64,000 bases of DNA from Microbacterium ureisolvens (GCF_019511645.1 NZ_JAEUAX010000001.1:620001-684000); one strand, 5' to 3'. Shown: positions 1 through 8,948, counted from the stretch's first letter. Made by a program: numbers and translations. The notes: a model not told the origin generated them from the letters alone.

Positions 1-37
1 CGACGATCCGCGCCGCTGAGCGGCATCCGCCCCCGCG

Positions 38-859
38 TCAGGGGTTGATGACGCCCATGCTCAGCAGCACCAGCAGCAGCGAGCCGACCGCGACGCGGTA
101 CACCACGAACGGCAGGAAGCTGTGCTTGGAGATCCAGTTCATGAAGAACGCGATCACCCCGAGCGCGACGATGAACGCCACCGCCGTCGCCACGGCGGTC
201 TCGCCGAGCGTGAACACACCGGGCTCATCGAGACTCTTGAACAGCTGGAAGAAGCCGCTGCCGAAGACCGCGGGAATCGCGAGCAGGAAGGCGTAGCGCG
301 CGGCGGCCGCCCGCTCGTAGCCCATGAACAGGCCCGCGGTGATGGTTCCGCCCGACCGCGACACGCCCGGGATGAGCGCCAGCGACTGCGCGAATCCGTA
401 GATCACGCCGTGACCGATCGTGATGTCCTGCAGCTTGCGCTTCTTCGCGCCGACGTGGTCGGCGATGCCGAGCAGCACGCCGAAGAAGATCAGCATGCCC
501 GCCGTGATCCACAGCGATCGCAGCACCGTCTCGATCTGGTCCTGGAACAGCAGGCCGAGCACCACGATCGGGATCGAGCCCACGATGATCAGCCAGCCGA
601 GCTTCGCGTCGGGGTCGTTGCGCGGAATGCGGCCGAACAGCGCCCGGAACCAATGCCCGATGATCCGCACGATGTCGCGCCAGAAGAAGACCACGACGGC
701 CGCCTCGGTGCCGATCTGGGTGATCGCGGTGAACGCTGCGCCCGGATCTTCGGCCGACGGCAGGAATTCGCCGAGGATGCGCAGGTGCGCGCTCGACGAG
801 ATGGGGAGGAACTCGGTCAGTCCCTGGACGAATCCGAGGATGATCGCTTCGAGAAGCAT
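38..859 (-). CDS. uppP: Undecaprenyl-diphosphate phosphatase (BacA/UppP)
   Basis: Membrane phosphatase that converts undecaprenyl pyrophosphate to the monophosphate so that the lipid carrier for peptidoglycan precursors can be reused; overproduction gives bacitracin resistance in this family. The 273-residue protein has the usual length and carries both signature segments: [13 protein letters not shown] near residues 13-25 (with the conserved Glu and the Ser run) and PGVSRSGG near 164-171 (catalytic Arg/Ser). About eight hydrophobic segments are visible. The ATG follows AAAGG at a suitable distance. It lies 58 bases downstream of the M20 peptidase on the same strand and has no clear −10 of its own, so co-transcription is likely. 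Confidence 0.95.
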   Translation of the reverse strand: MLLEAIILGFVQGLTEFLPISSSAHLRILGEFLPSAEDPGAAFTAITQIGTEAAVVVFFWRDIVRIIGHWFRALFGRIPRNDPDAKLGWLIIVGSIPIVVLGLLFQDQIETVLRSLWITAGMLIFFGVLLGIADHVGAKKRKLQDITIGHGVIYGFAQSLALIPGVSRSGGTITAGLFMGYERAAAARYAFLLAIPAVFGSGFFQLFKSLDEPGVFTLGETAVATAVAFIVALGVIAFFMNWISKHSFLPFVVYRVAVGSLLLVLLSMGVINP

Positions 860-917
860 GGGCGCCTTTCAGCCGTGCCATGACCGATGCCGCAGGGAGC
901 GCGCATCCGGTCGGTTC

Positions 918-2219
918 TCAGTAGGTGCGGAGCAGATCTGTGAGGACGGCCTGGCCGAACACGAGCGCGTCGATGGGGACGCGCTCGTCGACGCCGTGGA
1001 ACATGCCGGTGAAATCGAGGTCGGCGGGCAGGCGCAGCGGCGCGAAGCCGTAGCCGGCGATGCCGAGCGCGGCCAGCGCCTTGTTGTCGGTGCCGCCGCC
1101 CATCAGGTAGGGAACGACGGGGGCGCCCGGGTCGTGGCGGCCCAGTGCCGCAACCATCGCGTCGACGAGGTCACCCGAGAACGGCACCTCGAGGCCGATG
1201 TCCTGGTGGACGATCTCGACCTCCACGCCGTCGCCCACGATGCGGCGGATGTCGGCCAGCGCGGCCTCCTCCGTGCCGGGGAGCGCGCGCACGTCGATGA
1301 GCGCCTCCGCGCGATCGGGGATCACGTTGTGCTTGTACCCGGCCACGAGACCGGTGGGATTGGCGGTCGTCCGCAGCGTGGAACGGAGGAATCCGGATGC
1401 TGCGCCCGTGGCGGCCGCGACGGCGTCGGGGTCGTCCGCGGCCTGGCCGGTGAGCTCGGCGAGCCGCTCGCTCATCTCGCGCGACGTGTCGGTGAGGGTG
1501 ACGGGCCAGGCGGTGCGGCCGAGCGCCGCGACGGCCTCGGCGAGCCTCGTCACGGCGTTGTCGTCGTGAAGCTTGGACCCGTGGGCGGCGCGGCCCCGAG
1601 CGACGAGGCGGATCCAGATGAGCGCCTTCTCCCCCACCTGCAGCAGGTAGGCGTGCCGGTCGCCGATGGGGATCGAGTAGCCGCCCACCTCGCTGATCGC
1701 CTCGGTGGCGCCGTCGAACCACTCGGGGCGGTCGCGGACGACGAGCGCCGAACCCTCGACACCCCCGTTCTCCTCGTCGGCAAAGAACGCCAGCACCAGA
1801 TCGCGCTCGGGCTGCCCGCCGGCGCGCAGGATGTCAGCGACCGACGTGAGGATCATGGCGTCCATGTCCTTCATGTCGACGGCACCGCGGCCCCACAGCA
1901 TCCCGTCCTTCACGACACCCGCGAACGGGTCGACGCTCCAGTCGTCGGCGATCGCCGGGACCACGTCGAGGTGGCCGTGCAGCACGAGCGCGGGCTTGTC
2001 GCGGTTGCGGCCCGGAACCCGCGCCATCACGTTGGTGCGGCGCGGGAGCGGCTCGTAGAACTCGGGTGCGAGACCCAGGCTCTCGAGATAGGCGCCGACG
2101 TACTCCGCGGCCTCCCGCTCGCCGGTCGCCCGGCCCCCGCCGTGGTTCGTGGTGTCGAAGCGGATGAGATCCCGCGCGACCGCGGCGACTTCCGGGAGTC
2201 CGAGATCGGATGAGGGCAT
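918..2219 (-). CDS. M20/M25/M40 family metallopeptidase (dipeptidase/deacylase-like)
   Basis: A 433-residue zinc-dependent amidohydrolase of the M20 clan. Metal and catalytic motifs are visible in order: LHGHLDVVP (His and catalytic Asp), GRGAVDMKDM (bridging Asp), FADEENGG (Glu-Glu pair), and a late GGGTDNKA segment. Family members cleave dipeptides, acylated amino acids or carboxypeptidase substrates; the substrate cannot be read from sequence. No signal peptide, so cytoplasmic. A longer reading frame reaches 2240, but the ATG at 2219 is preferred: GGAG lies just upstream, and a −10-like TAGGTT ends seven bases before it, which suggests a leaderless or nearly leaderless transcript. Confidence 0.88.
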   Translation of the reverse strand: MPSSDLGLPEVAAVARDLIRFDTTNHGGGRATGEREAAEYVGAYLESLGLAPEFYEPLPRRTNVMARVPGRNRDKPALVLHGHLDVVPAIADDWSVDPFAGVVKDGMLWGRGAVDMKDMDAMILTSVADILRAGGQPERDLVLAFFADEENGGVEGSALVVRDRPEWFDGATEAISEVGGYSIPIGDRHAYLLQVGEKALIWIRLVARGRAAHGSKLHDDNAVTRLAEAVAALGRTAWPVTLTDTSREMSERLAELTGQAADDPDAVAAATGAASGFLRSTLRTTANPTGLVAGYKHNVIPDRAEALIDVRALPGTEEAALADIRRIVGDGVEVEIVHQDIGLEVPFSGDLVDAMVAALGRHDPGAPVVPYLMGGGTDNKALAALGIAGYGFAPLRLPADLDFTGMFHGVDERVPIDALVFGQAVLTDLLRTY

Positions 2220-2226
2220 GCGCTCC

Positions 2227-2232
2227 AACCTA
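2227..2232 (-). promoter_or_regulatory. −10 element (TAGGTT) of the M20 peptidase gene
   Basis: Reads TAGGTT on the minus strand, seven bases before the ATG at 2219. This spacing is repeated at many starts in the window and fits leaderless transcription. Confidence 0.5.
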
Positions 2233-2296
2233 CCGGTCACTCGTTTCCCGTCCGTTTCCGACTGAGGGCGCGCGACATGACGCCGGGCACGACGAA

Positions 2297-2322
2297 AGAA
2301 GGCCCCCTTCCGGGGGCCTTCT
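2297..2322 (-). terminator. Rho-independent terminator downstream of tRNA-Leu
   Basis: Perfect 11-bp inverted repeat (arms 2297-2307 and 2312-2322, four-base loop) seven bases beyond the tRNA 3' end on the minus strand, with T residues after the stem when read on minus. It also separates the tRNA from the M20 gene. Confidence 0.8.
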
Positions 2323-2328
2323 TCACTG

Positions 2329-2413
2329 TGCGCGAGGGGGGACTTGAACCCCCACGCCCTATACGGGCACTAGCACCTCAAGCTAGCGCGTCTACCTATT
2401 CCGCCACCCGCGC
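2329..2413 (-). tRNA. tRNA-Leu (anticodon GAG)
   Basis: An 85-base class II tRNA on the minus strand. The acceptor arm GCGCGGG pairs with CTCGCGC (one G-U), the D arm reads GCGGAATAGGTAGACGC, and the anticodon stem CTAGC/GCTAG encloses the loop TTGAGGT, giving anticodon GAG. It has a long variable arm and a T loop with GGTTCAAGTCCC. The 3' CCA is not encoded. Decodes CUC (and CUU by wobble), the heavily used Leu codon here. Confidence 0.97.
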
Positions 2414-2444
2414 AGGTGGTTTTCGGTTTCGCAACCGAGGAATG

Positions 2445-2450
2445 ACATTA
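2445..2450 (-). promoter_or_regulatory. −10 element (TAATGT) of tRNA-Leu
   Basis: TAATGT on the minus strand, 32 bases upstream of the mature tRNA 5' end, which would give a short leader for RNase P removal. A TTGAAC hexamer lies 14 bases further upstream, shorter than the ideal spacing. Confidence 0.4.
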
Positions 2451-2494
2451 CCACGTCGCCGGGGGTTCAACGAATCGGGCGACGCCCGGGCGCG

Positions 2495-3583
2495 TCACCC
2501 CATCGTGACGCCGAACAGCAGGCCCAGGAGATAGGTCACCGCAGCGGCGCCGAAGCCGATACCGAGCTGGCGCAGCGCGCGGCGCAGCGGTGGCGCGCCC
2601 GACAGAAGCCCCACCGCCGCGCCCGTCGACATCAGCGCGATGCCGACCAGCACGAGCGCCACCACGACCGCGGTGAGGCCCGACAGGCCGAAGATCCACG
2701 GCAGGACCGGGATGATCGCGCCCGACGCGAAGAACAGGAAGCTCGACAGCGCGGCAGCCCAGGCGCTTCCCACGACCTCCTCGTGATCGGCGACGGAGAT
2801 CGGTCCGGTATCGGCGCGTCCCTGGCCGAGGGCGTGCGCGGCTTCGACGACGCGGCGGGCCCGCGCGGACGCCTCCGCTTCCGGCATCCCTCGAGTCCGG
2901 TACACGAGCGCCAGCTCGTTGGCGTCGATGTCGAGGTGCGGGATCGCGCCGTCGGCGTAGTCGCTCGGCTCGGTGGCCGCGAGGAGCTCGCGCTGCGAGC
3001 GGACGGACACGAACTCCCCCGCACCCATCGAGAGTGCGCCTGCGAGCAGGCCGGCGATGCCGCTGAAGAGCACGAACTGGCTCGACACGCCGGTGGCGCC
3101 GATACCCATCACGAGCGCGAGGTTGGAGACGAGGCCGTCGTTGGCCCCGAAGACGGCGGCGCGGAACGTGCCCGACAGGCGACGGCGACCGCGGGCGGCG
3201 AGCCCGCGCACGACCTCGTGGTGGACCCGCTCGTCGGCCGCCATCGTCGGGGTGGCGGACGGCTCGTCGTCGTAGGGCGAGCGGGCCTCGGCGTTCTGGG
3301 CGAGCGCCAGCACGAAGATCGACCCGAAGCGCCGGGCCATCCACCCGAGGATGCGCGTGCGGACGTCCGCTCTGGGCAGTCGCGCCGGCTCGCTGCCCAG
3401 GAGCTCGAGCCAGTGGGCCTCGTGGCGCCCTTCGGCGTCGGCGAGGGCCAGCAGGATCTCGCGCTCCTCGCCCGATCGCCTTCCGGCGAGCTCGCGGTAG
3501 ACGTGCGCCTCGGCGCGCTCGTTCACGAGGTACTGCGCCCAGCGGCGTCGATCGCGGTCGGTCGGTGCGGCGGGCGTGCTCAC
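2495..3583 (-). CDS. VIT1/CCC1-family iron/manganese transporter with N-terminal ferritin-like domain
   Basis: A 362-residue fusion. The N-terminal ~130 residues are soluble and ferritin/rubrerythrin-like, with spaced acidic/His residues (NERAEAHVYRE, then a DAEGRHEAHW segment of ExxH type). The C-terminal ~220 residues are a VIT1 transporter with five predicted membrane segments, FGANDGLVSNLALVMG, an MGAGEFVS motif and a cytoplasmic Ala/Glu-rich helix. VIT proteins move Fe2+ or Mn2+ out of the cytoplasm or into stores; fused ferritin-like domains occur in bacterial MbfA-type exporters, so export of excess iron is the likely role. The GTG start follows GGAGG; a TACCGT −10 lies at 3617-3622. 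Monocistronic. Confidence 0.85.
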   Translation of the reverse strand: MSTPAAPTDRDRRRWAQYLVNERAEAHVYRELAGRRSGEEREILLALADAEGRHEAHWLELLGSEPARLPRADVRTRILGWMARRFGSIFVLALAQNAEARSPYDDEPSATPTMAADERVHHEVVRGLAARGRRRLSGTFRAAVFGANDGLVSNLALVMGIGATGVSSQFVLFSGIAGLLAGALSMGAGEFVSVRSQRELLAATEPSDYADGAIPHLDIDANELALVYRTRGMPEAEASARARRVVEAAHALGQGRADTGPISVADHEEVVGSAWAAALSSFLFFASGAIIPVLPWIFGLSGLTAVVVALVLVGIALMSTGAAVGLLSGAPPLRRALRQLGIGFGAAAVTYLLGLLFGVTMG

Positions 3584-3616
3584 TCGGGCCTCCAGTCAGG
3601 GGTGCGGGACCCGACA

Positions 3617-3622
3617 ACGGTA
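3617..3622 (-). promoter_or_regulatory. −10 element (TACCGT) of the VIT-family gene
   Basis: TACCGT on the minus strand, leaving a leader of about 27 bases that contains the GGAGG ribosome site. Confidence 0.4.
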
Positions 3623-3702
3623 GCCACCGCGGTGGTCCCGCCCGCGCGAAAACCGAGGATTGCCAGCATTTCGGGGATCCGAACCTCGGCGATCCGGCCG
3701 TG

Positions 3703-5613
3703 TCAGGAGCGGACGCGCTTGCGCAGCACGTCGATGCGCGATTGCAGCTGGGTCACCGTCGCATGCGACACCGCCGGCCCGCCGCAGATGCGGCGCAGCT
3801 CGGCGTGCACGAGACCGTGGGGCTCGCCCGTCTGGCGGGCGTAGAGGCCGACGAGGCTGTTGAGCAGCTGGCGCTGCTCCTTCAGCGTGCGGTGCAGCGC
3901 CTGTGGCAGTGCGGGCTCCTCCTCGGGCGCCGTCGCCTCCTGCGCCTCGCGCGCGCTCCGGTGCCGCGACTGCCGCGACACCCGCGACATGAGCACGTCG
4001 TGCACCTGATCGGGCTCGAGAAGGCCCGGGATGCCCAGGAACTCCTCCTCCTCGGGGGTGCCCGGCACCGCGAGCTGCCCGAACTCCTTGCCGTCGAAGA
4101 GCACGCGGTCGAAGTGCGCAAGAGAACCCAGCGCCTGGTAGGTGAATTCCTCCTCGAGCGCATCGGACGCCTTGTCGTCCCGCTCCGCCGCGTTCATCAG
4201 GTCTTCTTCGGCGTTCCACTCGTCCTCGCCGTCGGAGTCGCGGTCGAGCGCATGGTCGCGCTGCCGCTCCATCTCGTTCGCGAGGGCGAGCAGCTGCGGA
4301 ACGTTCGGCAGGAACACGCTCGCGGTCTCGCCGCGACGCCGGGCGCGCACGAAGCGACCGATGGCCTGCGCGAAGAATAGCGGGGTGGACGCGCTGGTCG
4401 CGTACACGCCGACGGCGAGCCGTGGGACGTCCACGCCCTCCGACACCATGCGCACCGCGACCATCCACCGGCTGGTCGACTTCGAGAACTCCTCGATGCG
4501 GCTCGACGCCTCGGCCTCGTCCGAGAGGACCACGGTCGGCGGCTCGCCGCTGATGTCGTGGAGGATCGCCGCATAGGCGCGGGCGGCGGTCTGATCCGTC
4601 GCGATCACCAGGCCGCCGGCATCCGGAACGTGCTCGCGCACCTCGGTGAGGCGGCGGTCGGCCGACCGCAGCACCGCGGGGATCCAGTCGCCTTCGGGGT
4701 CGAGCGCCGTGCGCCACGCCTGCGAGGTGATGTCCTTGGTGTTGTCCTGCCCGAGCTGCGCCTCCATCTCCTCGCCGGTCTTCGTGCGCCAGCGCATCTG
4801 GCCGGCGTACACCATGAAGAGCACGGGACGCACGACGCCGTCCTCGAGCGCGCGCCGGTACCCGTACGCGTAGTCGGTGCGCGAGACGCGGATGCCCTTG
4901 GCATCGGGGTGGTACTCGACGAACGGGATGGGCGCCGTGTCGCTGCGGAACGGCGTTCCGCTGAGCAGCAGCCGGCGGGTCGCCCGTGCGTAGGCCTCCC
5001 GGAGTGCATCGCCCCAGCTGAGCGCGTCGCCGCCGTGGTGGACCTCGTCGAGGATCACCAGCGTGCGCGCGTCCATCGTCAGCCGCTGATGGACGGATGC
5101 CTTGACCGCGACCTGCGCGTACGTCACGGCGACGCCGTGGTACTGACGTGCGGGCGCGAAATGCCGGTTGCTGAACGCCGGGTCGAGGCGGATGCCCACG
5201 CGGGCGGCGGCGTCGGCCCACTGCGTCTTCAGATGCTCGGTCGGCGCGACAACGACGATGCGGTTGACGACGCGCCGCCGTAGCAGCTCGCTCGCCAGAC
5301 GGAGCGCGAAGGTCGTCTTGCCTGCGCCCGGGGTCGCCGCCGCGAGGAAGTCTCGGGGTCCGCCGCCGGGGCCGTCGGGGCCGTCCATCCCGAAGTAGAG
5401 GTCGAGCGCCTCGGCCTGCCAGGCGCGCAGGCGCTGCGCGGTTCCCCACGGCGCGCGCTGCGGATAGGTCGGTGACAGATGCTCGGCGGCGAAGCTGCCG
5501 ATGTGGGGCTCTGCGCCGTGGGGGCCCGTGGTGAGGCGGCTGTCGGCGGGCGACTCGCTGAGGGGGTTCTCGGGGAGGACGGGCGGCGATTCGATCGTCG
5601 TTTCGTCCGTCAC
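3703..5613 (-). CDS. DEAD/DEAH-box (SF2) helicase
   Basis: A 636-residue superfamily 2 helicase/ATPase. Motifs in order: a Q-motif-like LRAWQAEAL near 62, Walker A TPGAGKTT near 95, motif Ia VVAPTEHLKTQW, Walker B DEVHH near 190, motif III SGTPFRSD near 217, motif V SEGVDVPRLAV and motif VI QAIGRFVRARR near 410. The rest is acidic and of no family I recognise, ending in a basic helix. It acts on nucleic acid in the cytoplasm; no partner nuclease or methylase lies beside it, so a restriction role is not supported. The GTG start is preceded by GGGGGAGG; a TATCGT −10 is at 5647-5652. Substrate and pathway unknown. Confidence 0.85.
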   Translation of the reverse strand: MTDETTIESPPVLPENPLSESPADSRLTTGPHGAEPHIGSFAAEHLSPTYPQRAPWGTAQRLRAWQAEALDLYFGMDGPDGPGGGPRDFLAAATPGAGKTTFALRLASELLRRRVVNRIVVVAPTEHLKTQWADAAARVGIRLDPAFSNRHFAPARQYHGVAVTYAQVAVKASVHQRLTMDARTLVILDEVHHGGDALSWGDALREAYARATRRLLLSGTPFRSDTAPIPFVEYHPDAKGIRVSRTDYAYGYRRALEDGVVRPVLFMVYAGQMRWRTKTGEEMEAQLGQDNTKDITSQAWRTALDPEGDWIPAVLRSADRRLTEVREHVPDAGGLVIATDQTAARAYAAILHDISGEPPTVVLSDEAEASSRIEEFSKSTSRWMVAVRMVSEGVDVPRLAVGVYATSASTPLFFAQAIGRFVRARRRGETASVFLPNVPQLLALANEMERQRDHALDRDSDGEDEWNAEEDLMNAAERDDKASDALEEEFTYQALGSLAHFDRVLFDGKEFGQLAVPGTPEEEEFLGIPGLLEPDQVHDVLMSRVSRQSRHRSAREAQEATAPEEEPALPQALHRTLKEQRQLLNSLVGLYARQTGEPHGLVHAELRRICGGPAVSHATVTQLQSRIDVLRKRVRS

Positions 5614-5646
5614 CGATCACACCTCCCCCGTAGACAACGAGTCACC

Positions 5647-5652
5647 ACGATA
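5647..5652 (-). promoter_or_regulatory. −10 element (TATCGT) of the helicase gene
   Basis: TATCGT on the minus strand, about 33 bases before the GTG start of the helicase. Confidence 0.35.
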
Positions 5653-5724
5653 GACGACCCGCACGACATCGGGCGTCGGGAGTCGCCCGCTCGCGGCATC
5701 CGGTGCCATGTCGCCTCGCCGCGA

Positions 5725-5730
5725 TACCCT
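5725..5730 (+). promoter_or_regulatory. −10 element (TACCCT) upstream of the SGNH hydrolase
   Basis: TACCCT on the plus strand, 26 bases before the ATG at 5757, which would give a short leader. Confidence 0.35.
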
Positions 5731-5756
5731 GGCTCTCGGTCACGAGCCGAGAACGG

Positions 5757-6626
5757 ATGACACGGATGTCCACGAGTGAAGATCCCCGCAGCCCCTACGT
5801 CGCGAATGCCGAGCCGCACCCGTGGCGCCGCTACGTCGCGATCGGCGACTCGTTCACGGAGGGCGTGGGCGACCCCGAGCCCTCGGCCCCGAACGGATTC
5901 CGTGGCTGGGCCGACCGCGTCGCGGAGGTGCTCTCGGAGCAGGTCGACGACTTCGCGTACGCGAACCTCGCGATCCGCGGCCGCCTCATCGGTCAGATCG
6001 TCGACGAGCAGGTCGCTCCGGCCATCGCCCTCAAGCCCGACCTGGTGACCTTCTCGGCGGGCGGCAACGACGTCATCCGCCCCAACGGCGACCCCGACCA
6101 CGTCGCACAGCTCTTCGAGGACGCCGTCGTGCGCCTCTCGCGCGACGGCGCGACCGTCGTGGTCTTCACAGGGATCGACACGGCGTTCACCCCGGTGTTC
6201 CGCGGCATCCGGGGCAAGGTCGCGATCTACAACGAGAACATCCGCGCGATCGCCGACAAGTACGACTGCATCGTCGCCGACCAGTGGGCGCTCAAGGAGG
6301 TGCAGGACATGCGCTTCTTCGACGACGACCGCCTGCACTACAACGCGCTCGGCCATCACGAGGTCGCGCGCATGGTGCTGCGCGCGCTCAACGTCCCGAA
6401 CGACCTCCAGCCGATGCAGCCCGACCCGCTGCCGATCCGCACATGGCGGGAAGCGCGCGCGGTCGATGTCATGTGGGCGCGCGAGTACCTCGTGCCGTGG
6501 GTGCTGCGGCGCCTGCGCCACCAGTCGTCCGGCGACAACGTGAAGGCGAAGCGGCCCGACCCGCTGCCGGTGATCACCCTCGCGCCGGGGCAGGATCCCG
6601 CGGCTGGCCGCGGCGAGCAGGCCTGA
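5757..6626 (+). CDS. SGNH/GDSL-family hydrolase
   Basis: Serine esterase/lipase-like protein of about 289 residues. All four blocks are visible: block I AIGDSFTEG (nucleophile Ser), block II ANLAIRG, block III SAGGNDVI (oxyanion Asn) and block V DRLHYNALGHH (catalytic Asp and His). There is no signal peptide, so it probably works in the cytoplasm on an ester whose identity cannot be read. The reading frame is open from 5703, but similarity begins only at the SPYVANAEPHPWRRYVAIGDS region, so the start is the ATG at 5757 or the one at 5766; GAGAA precedes 5757. The stop is one base before the GTG of the SDR gene, so the two are co-transcribed. Confidence 0.88.
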   Translation: MTRMSTSEDPRSPYVANAEPHPWRRYVAIGDSFTEGVGDPEPSAPNGFRGWADRVAEVLSEQVDDFAYANLAIRGRLIGQIVDEQVAPAIALKPDLVTFSAGGNDVIRPNGDPDHVAQLFEDAVVRLSRDGATVVVFTGIDTAFTPVFRGIRGKVAIYNENIRAIADKYDCIVADQWALKEVQDMRFFDDDRLHYNALGHHEVARMVLRALNVPNDLQPMQPDPLPIRTWREARAVDVMWAREYLVPWVLRRLRHQSSGDNVKAKRPDPLPVITLAPGQDPAAGRGEQA

Positions 6627-6627
6627 C

Positions 6628-7317
6628 GTGGCGACGCACCTCGTCACCGGCGCCGGCTCGGGCATAGGCGCGGCTCTGACCGGAATGCTCGCCGCGCGCG
6701 GCGACGAGCTCTGGCTGCTCGTGCGGGATGCCGGCCGGGCCGCGCAGCTGCGCAAGCGCTTCCCCGGCGCGCAGACCCTCGTCGGCGACCTCGCCGACCC
6801 GGCGCGCCTGTCATGGGCGTTCAGCCACCAGAGCGTGCCGCCGCAGCTCGATTCGCTGATTCACGTGGCGGGCGTGGTGGAGCTCGGCACGATCGGCGAG
6901 ACGCCGGTCGTCACCTGGCAGCACCAGCTCAACGTCAACGCCGTCGCCCCCGCCGAGCTCACCCGCCTGATGCTTCCCGCCCTGCGCATCGCGCGGGGAC
7001 GCGTCGTCTTCGTCAACTCGGGAGCCGGTCTGCGCGTGAGCCCCGAGTGGGGATCGTACGGTGCGAGCAAGTTCGCGGTGCGCGCCGTCGCCGACGCCCT
7101 CCGCGAGGAAGAGCGGGCGAACGGCGTGCGAGTGACGACCGTGTACCCCGGCCGCACGGCGACTCCGATGCAGGAGAAGGTGCACCAGCAGGAGGGCGCC
7201 GACTACGACGCGTCGCGGTGGATCGAGCCGGCATCCGTCGCGACGGCGATCCTGGCGGCCCTCGACCTGCCCCGTGACGCGGACCTCACCGAACTCACCG
7301 TGCGCCCGGGCGCCTGA
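6628..7317 (+). CDS. SDR-family oxidoreductase
   Basis: Short-chain dehydrogenase of 229 residues with a Rossmann fold. The cofactor motif TGAGSGIG is at residues 7-14, a VNSGAG segment holds the catalytic Ser, and the active site YGASK has the Tyr-x3-Lys pair. An Asp in the GDLADP loop after beta-3 resembles NAD(P) adenine contacts. The substrate is unknown. The GTG start at 6628 directly follows the TGA of the SGNH hydrolase. Its 3' end faces the rRNA/tRNA methyltransferase only 24 bases away; the two stop regions form an imperfect inverted repeat (TGACCC/GGGTCA) that may act as a shared terminator. Confidence 0.85.
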   Translation: MATHLVTGAGSGIGAALTGMLAARGDELWLLVRDAGRAAQLRKRFPGAQTLVGDLADPARLSWAFSHQSVPPQLDSLIHVAGVVELGTIGETPVVTWQHQLNVNAVAPAELTRLMLPALRIARGRVVFVNSGAGLRVSPEWGSYGASKFAVRAVADALREEERANGVRVTTVYPGRTATPMQEKVHQQEGADYDASRWIEPASVATAILAALDLPRDADLTELTVRPGA

Positions 7318-7341
7318 CCCCGGCGCGAGCAGGCCATCGGG

Positions 7342-8145
7342 TCAGCGCGCCCGCAGCTCCCACAGCGCGACCGCGCTCGCCGCGGCGACGTTGAGCGAGT
7401 CGACACCGCCGGCCATGGGGATCGTCACGACCGTGTCGGCCGCCTCGAGAGCCCGGCGCGACAGCCCGTCGCCCTCGGCGCCGAGCATCAGTGCGACGCG
7501 CTCCGGCCGGCGCGCGCTGAAGGCGTCGAGCGAGACGGCGGCGTCTGACAGCGCGAGCGCGGCGAGCTCGAAGCCCGCGTCGTGGAGCACCTGGCGGGCC
7601 TCGCCCCATTCGGGCAGCCGCGTCCAGGGGACCTGGAACACGGTGCCCATGCTCACCCGGACGCTCCGCCGATACAGCGGGTCGGCGCACCGCGGGCTCA
7701 CGAGCACCGCATCGGCACCGAGTCCCGCCGCGGCGCGGAAGATGGCACCGACGTTGGTGTGGTCGACGATGTCCTCGAGCACGACGACGAGCCGGGCGTC
7801 CGCGACGACCTCGCCGAGCGACGGGAGCTCGGGCCGGTGCATCGATGCCAGCGCACCGCGGTGCACGGCGTATCCGGTGAGGGACTCGGCGATCTCCGGG
7901 GTCACGACGTACGTCGGCACCGCAGCATCCGTCACCAGTTCCTCGATGTCGGAGAGCCACTTCTCCTGCACGAGGACCGATCGGGGACGATGGCCGGCGG
8001 TGAGGGCGCGCCCGATGACCTTCGCCGACTCGGCGATGTACAGGCCGCCCTCGGGCTCGATCACGCGCCGCAACGCGACATCGGTGAGGTCGCGGTAGTC
8101 TGCGAGGCGCTTGTCGGCAGGGTCGGTGATCCGGATCGCGTGCAT
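7342..8145 (-). CDS. TrmH/SpoU-family RNA 2'-O-methyltransferase
   Basis: SPOUT-fold SAM-dependent enzyme that 2'-O-methylates a tRNA or rRNA ribose. The 267-residue protein has an N-terminal substrate-binding domain (VIEPEGGLYIAESAKVIGRAL region) and the three SpoU motifs: NVGAIFRAAAGLGADAV (motif 1, Asn/Arg), LMLGAEGDGLS (motif 2) and IPMAGGVDSLNVAAASAVALWE (motif 3, knot). The frame stays open upstream to 8532, but the ATG at 8145 fits the family and follows GGGA; an ATG at 8172, overlapping the stop of the next gene by ATGA, is an alternative adding nine residues. Exact target nucleotide not deducible. Confidence 0.88.
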   Translation of the reverse strand: MHAIRITDPADKRLADYRDLTDVALRRVIEPEGGLYIAESAKVIGRALTAGHRPRSVLVQEKWLSDIEELVTDAAVPTYVVTPEIAESLTGYAVHRGALASMHRPELPSLGEVVADARLVVVLEDIVDHTNVGAIFRAAAGLGADAVLVSPRCADPLYRRSVRVSMGTVFQVPWTRLPEWGEARQVLHDAGFELAALALSDAAVSLDAFSARRPERVALMLGAEGDGLSRRALEAADTVVTIPMAGGVDSLNVAAASAVALWELRAR

Positions 8146-8168
8146 CGCGTCCCATCGTGGCACGGCGT

Positions 8169-8942
8169 TCATGCCCGAGTGCCGACCGCCGTCCAGGATC
8201 GCGCCGCCACCGTGAACGCCCCGTCGCCGAGCTCGTCGCGCAGGGCGTCTTCGAGCCGCGCGACATGCTGCTCGTCGAGCGTCGCGATATACCGGCCGGC
8301 AGGCCCGACGCCCAGCAGGAACGGGTCCCACCAGTCCGCGAAGTCCCGGAACGACACCGCGCACTCGACCACCGTCTGCGCGACATCGGCGAGACCCGCG
8401 CGCCGGAAGATGTCGACGAGCTGCCCCGATGCGGCGCCGCTCAGCCCGGCCTCTCCGCGCACCTCGGCGTCGAGTCGGCGCGCCACGCGCCAGAACGTCG
8501 AGAGCGGTCCGCCGTCGCCCGCGTGATCCCACACGCAGGCCGAGACCCGGCCGCCCGGCACCGTCACCCGGCCCATCTGGGCCACTCCTTGAATCGGATC
8601 CGACATGAAGTGGACGACCAGCTGGGCGAGCGCGGCTCCGAACTCGCCGTCGGCGAACGGCAGATGCTCCGCTTCGGCGACCCGGACGTCCACGCCCGGG
8701 CAGAGCTCCCGGGCCGCCTCGACGAACGTCGGCTCCGGATCCGCGGCGCTGACCGCCGCGGACCCGCGACGCTTCACGAGCTCGAGGGTCAGCATCCCGG
8801 GTCCGCAGCCGACGTCCAGCACACGGGCGTCCGCCGCGACGCCGTCGAGCCCCACGGTCGCGAATCCGACCGCGAGCGGGGTCGAGAACCTGCCCATGAA
8901 ACGTGCGTACTGCTCGGCGCTCACGCCCCCGAAGCTGCCCAC
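8169..8942 (-). CDS. Class I SAM-dependent methyltransferase
   Basis: A 257-residue methyltransferase with motif I VLDVGCGPGMLTLEL near residue 40, an acidic residue after beta-2 (SAADPEPTF) and motif II/III segments typical of UbiE/Methyltransf_11 enzymes. The substrate is probably a small molecule and cannot be named. The start is taken as the GTG at 8942, because a −10-like CAGGAT ends six bases before it and the preceding codons lack similarity; an ATG at 8978 is the alternative. The 3' end overlaps the ATG at 8172 of the downstream SpoU methyltransferase frame (ATGA), which implies one transcript. Confidence 0.8.
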   Translation of the reverse strand: MGSFGGVSAEQYARFMGRFSTPLAVGFATVGLDGVAADARVLDVGCGPGMLTLELVKRRGSAAVSAADPEPTFVEAARELCPGVDVRVAEAEHLPFADGEFGAALAQLVVHFMSDPIQGVAQMGRVTVPGGRVSACVWDHAGDGGPLSTFWRVARRLDAEVRGEAGLSGAASGQLVDIFRRAGLADVAQTVVECAVSFRDFADWWDPFLLGVGPAGRYIATLDEQHVARLEDALRDELGDGAFTVAARSWTAVGTRA

Positions 8943-8948
8943 GCGCTC

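Noticed and set aside
2277..2534. Short frame over the tRNA-Leu and terminator (REGGLEPPRP-type peptide)
   Set aside because: A known kind of false protein produced by translating a tRNA gene.
7306..7350. Terminator between the SDR and SpoU methyltransferase genes
   Set aside because: Only TGACCC/GGGTCA pairs cleanly, with a 17-base loop; too weak to list as a terminator.
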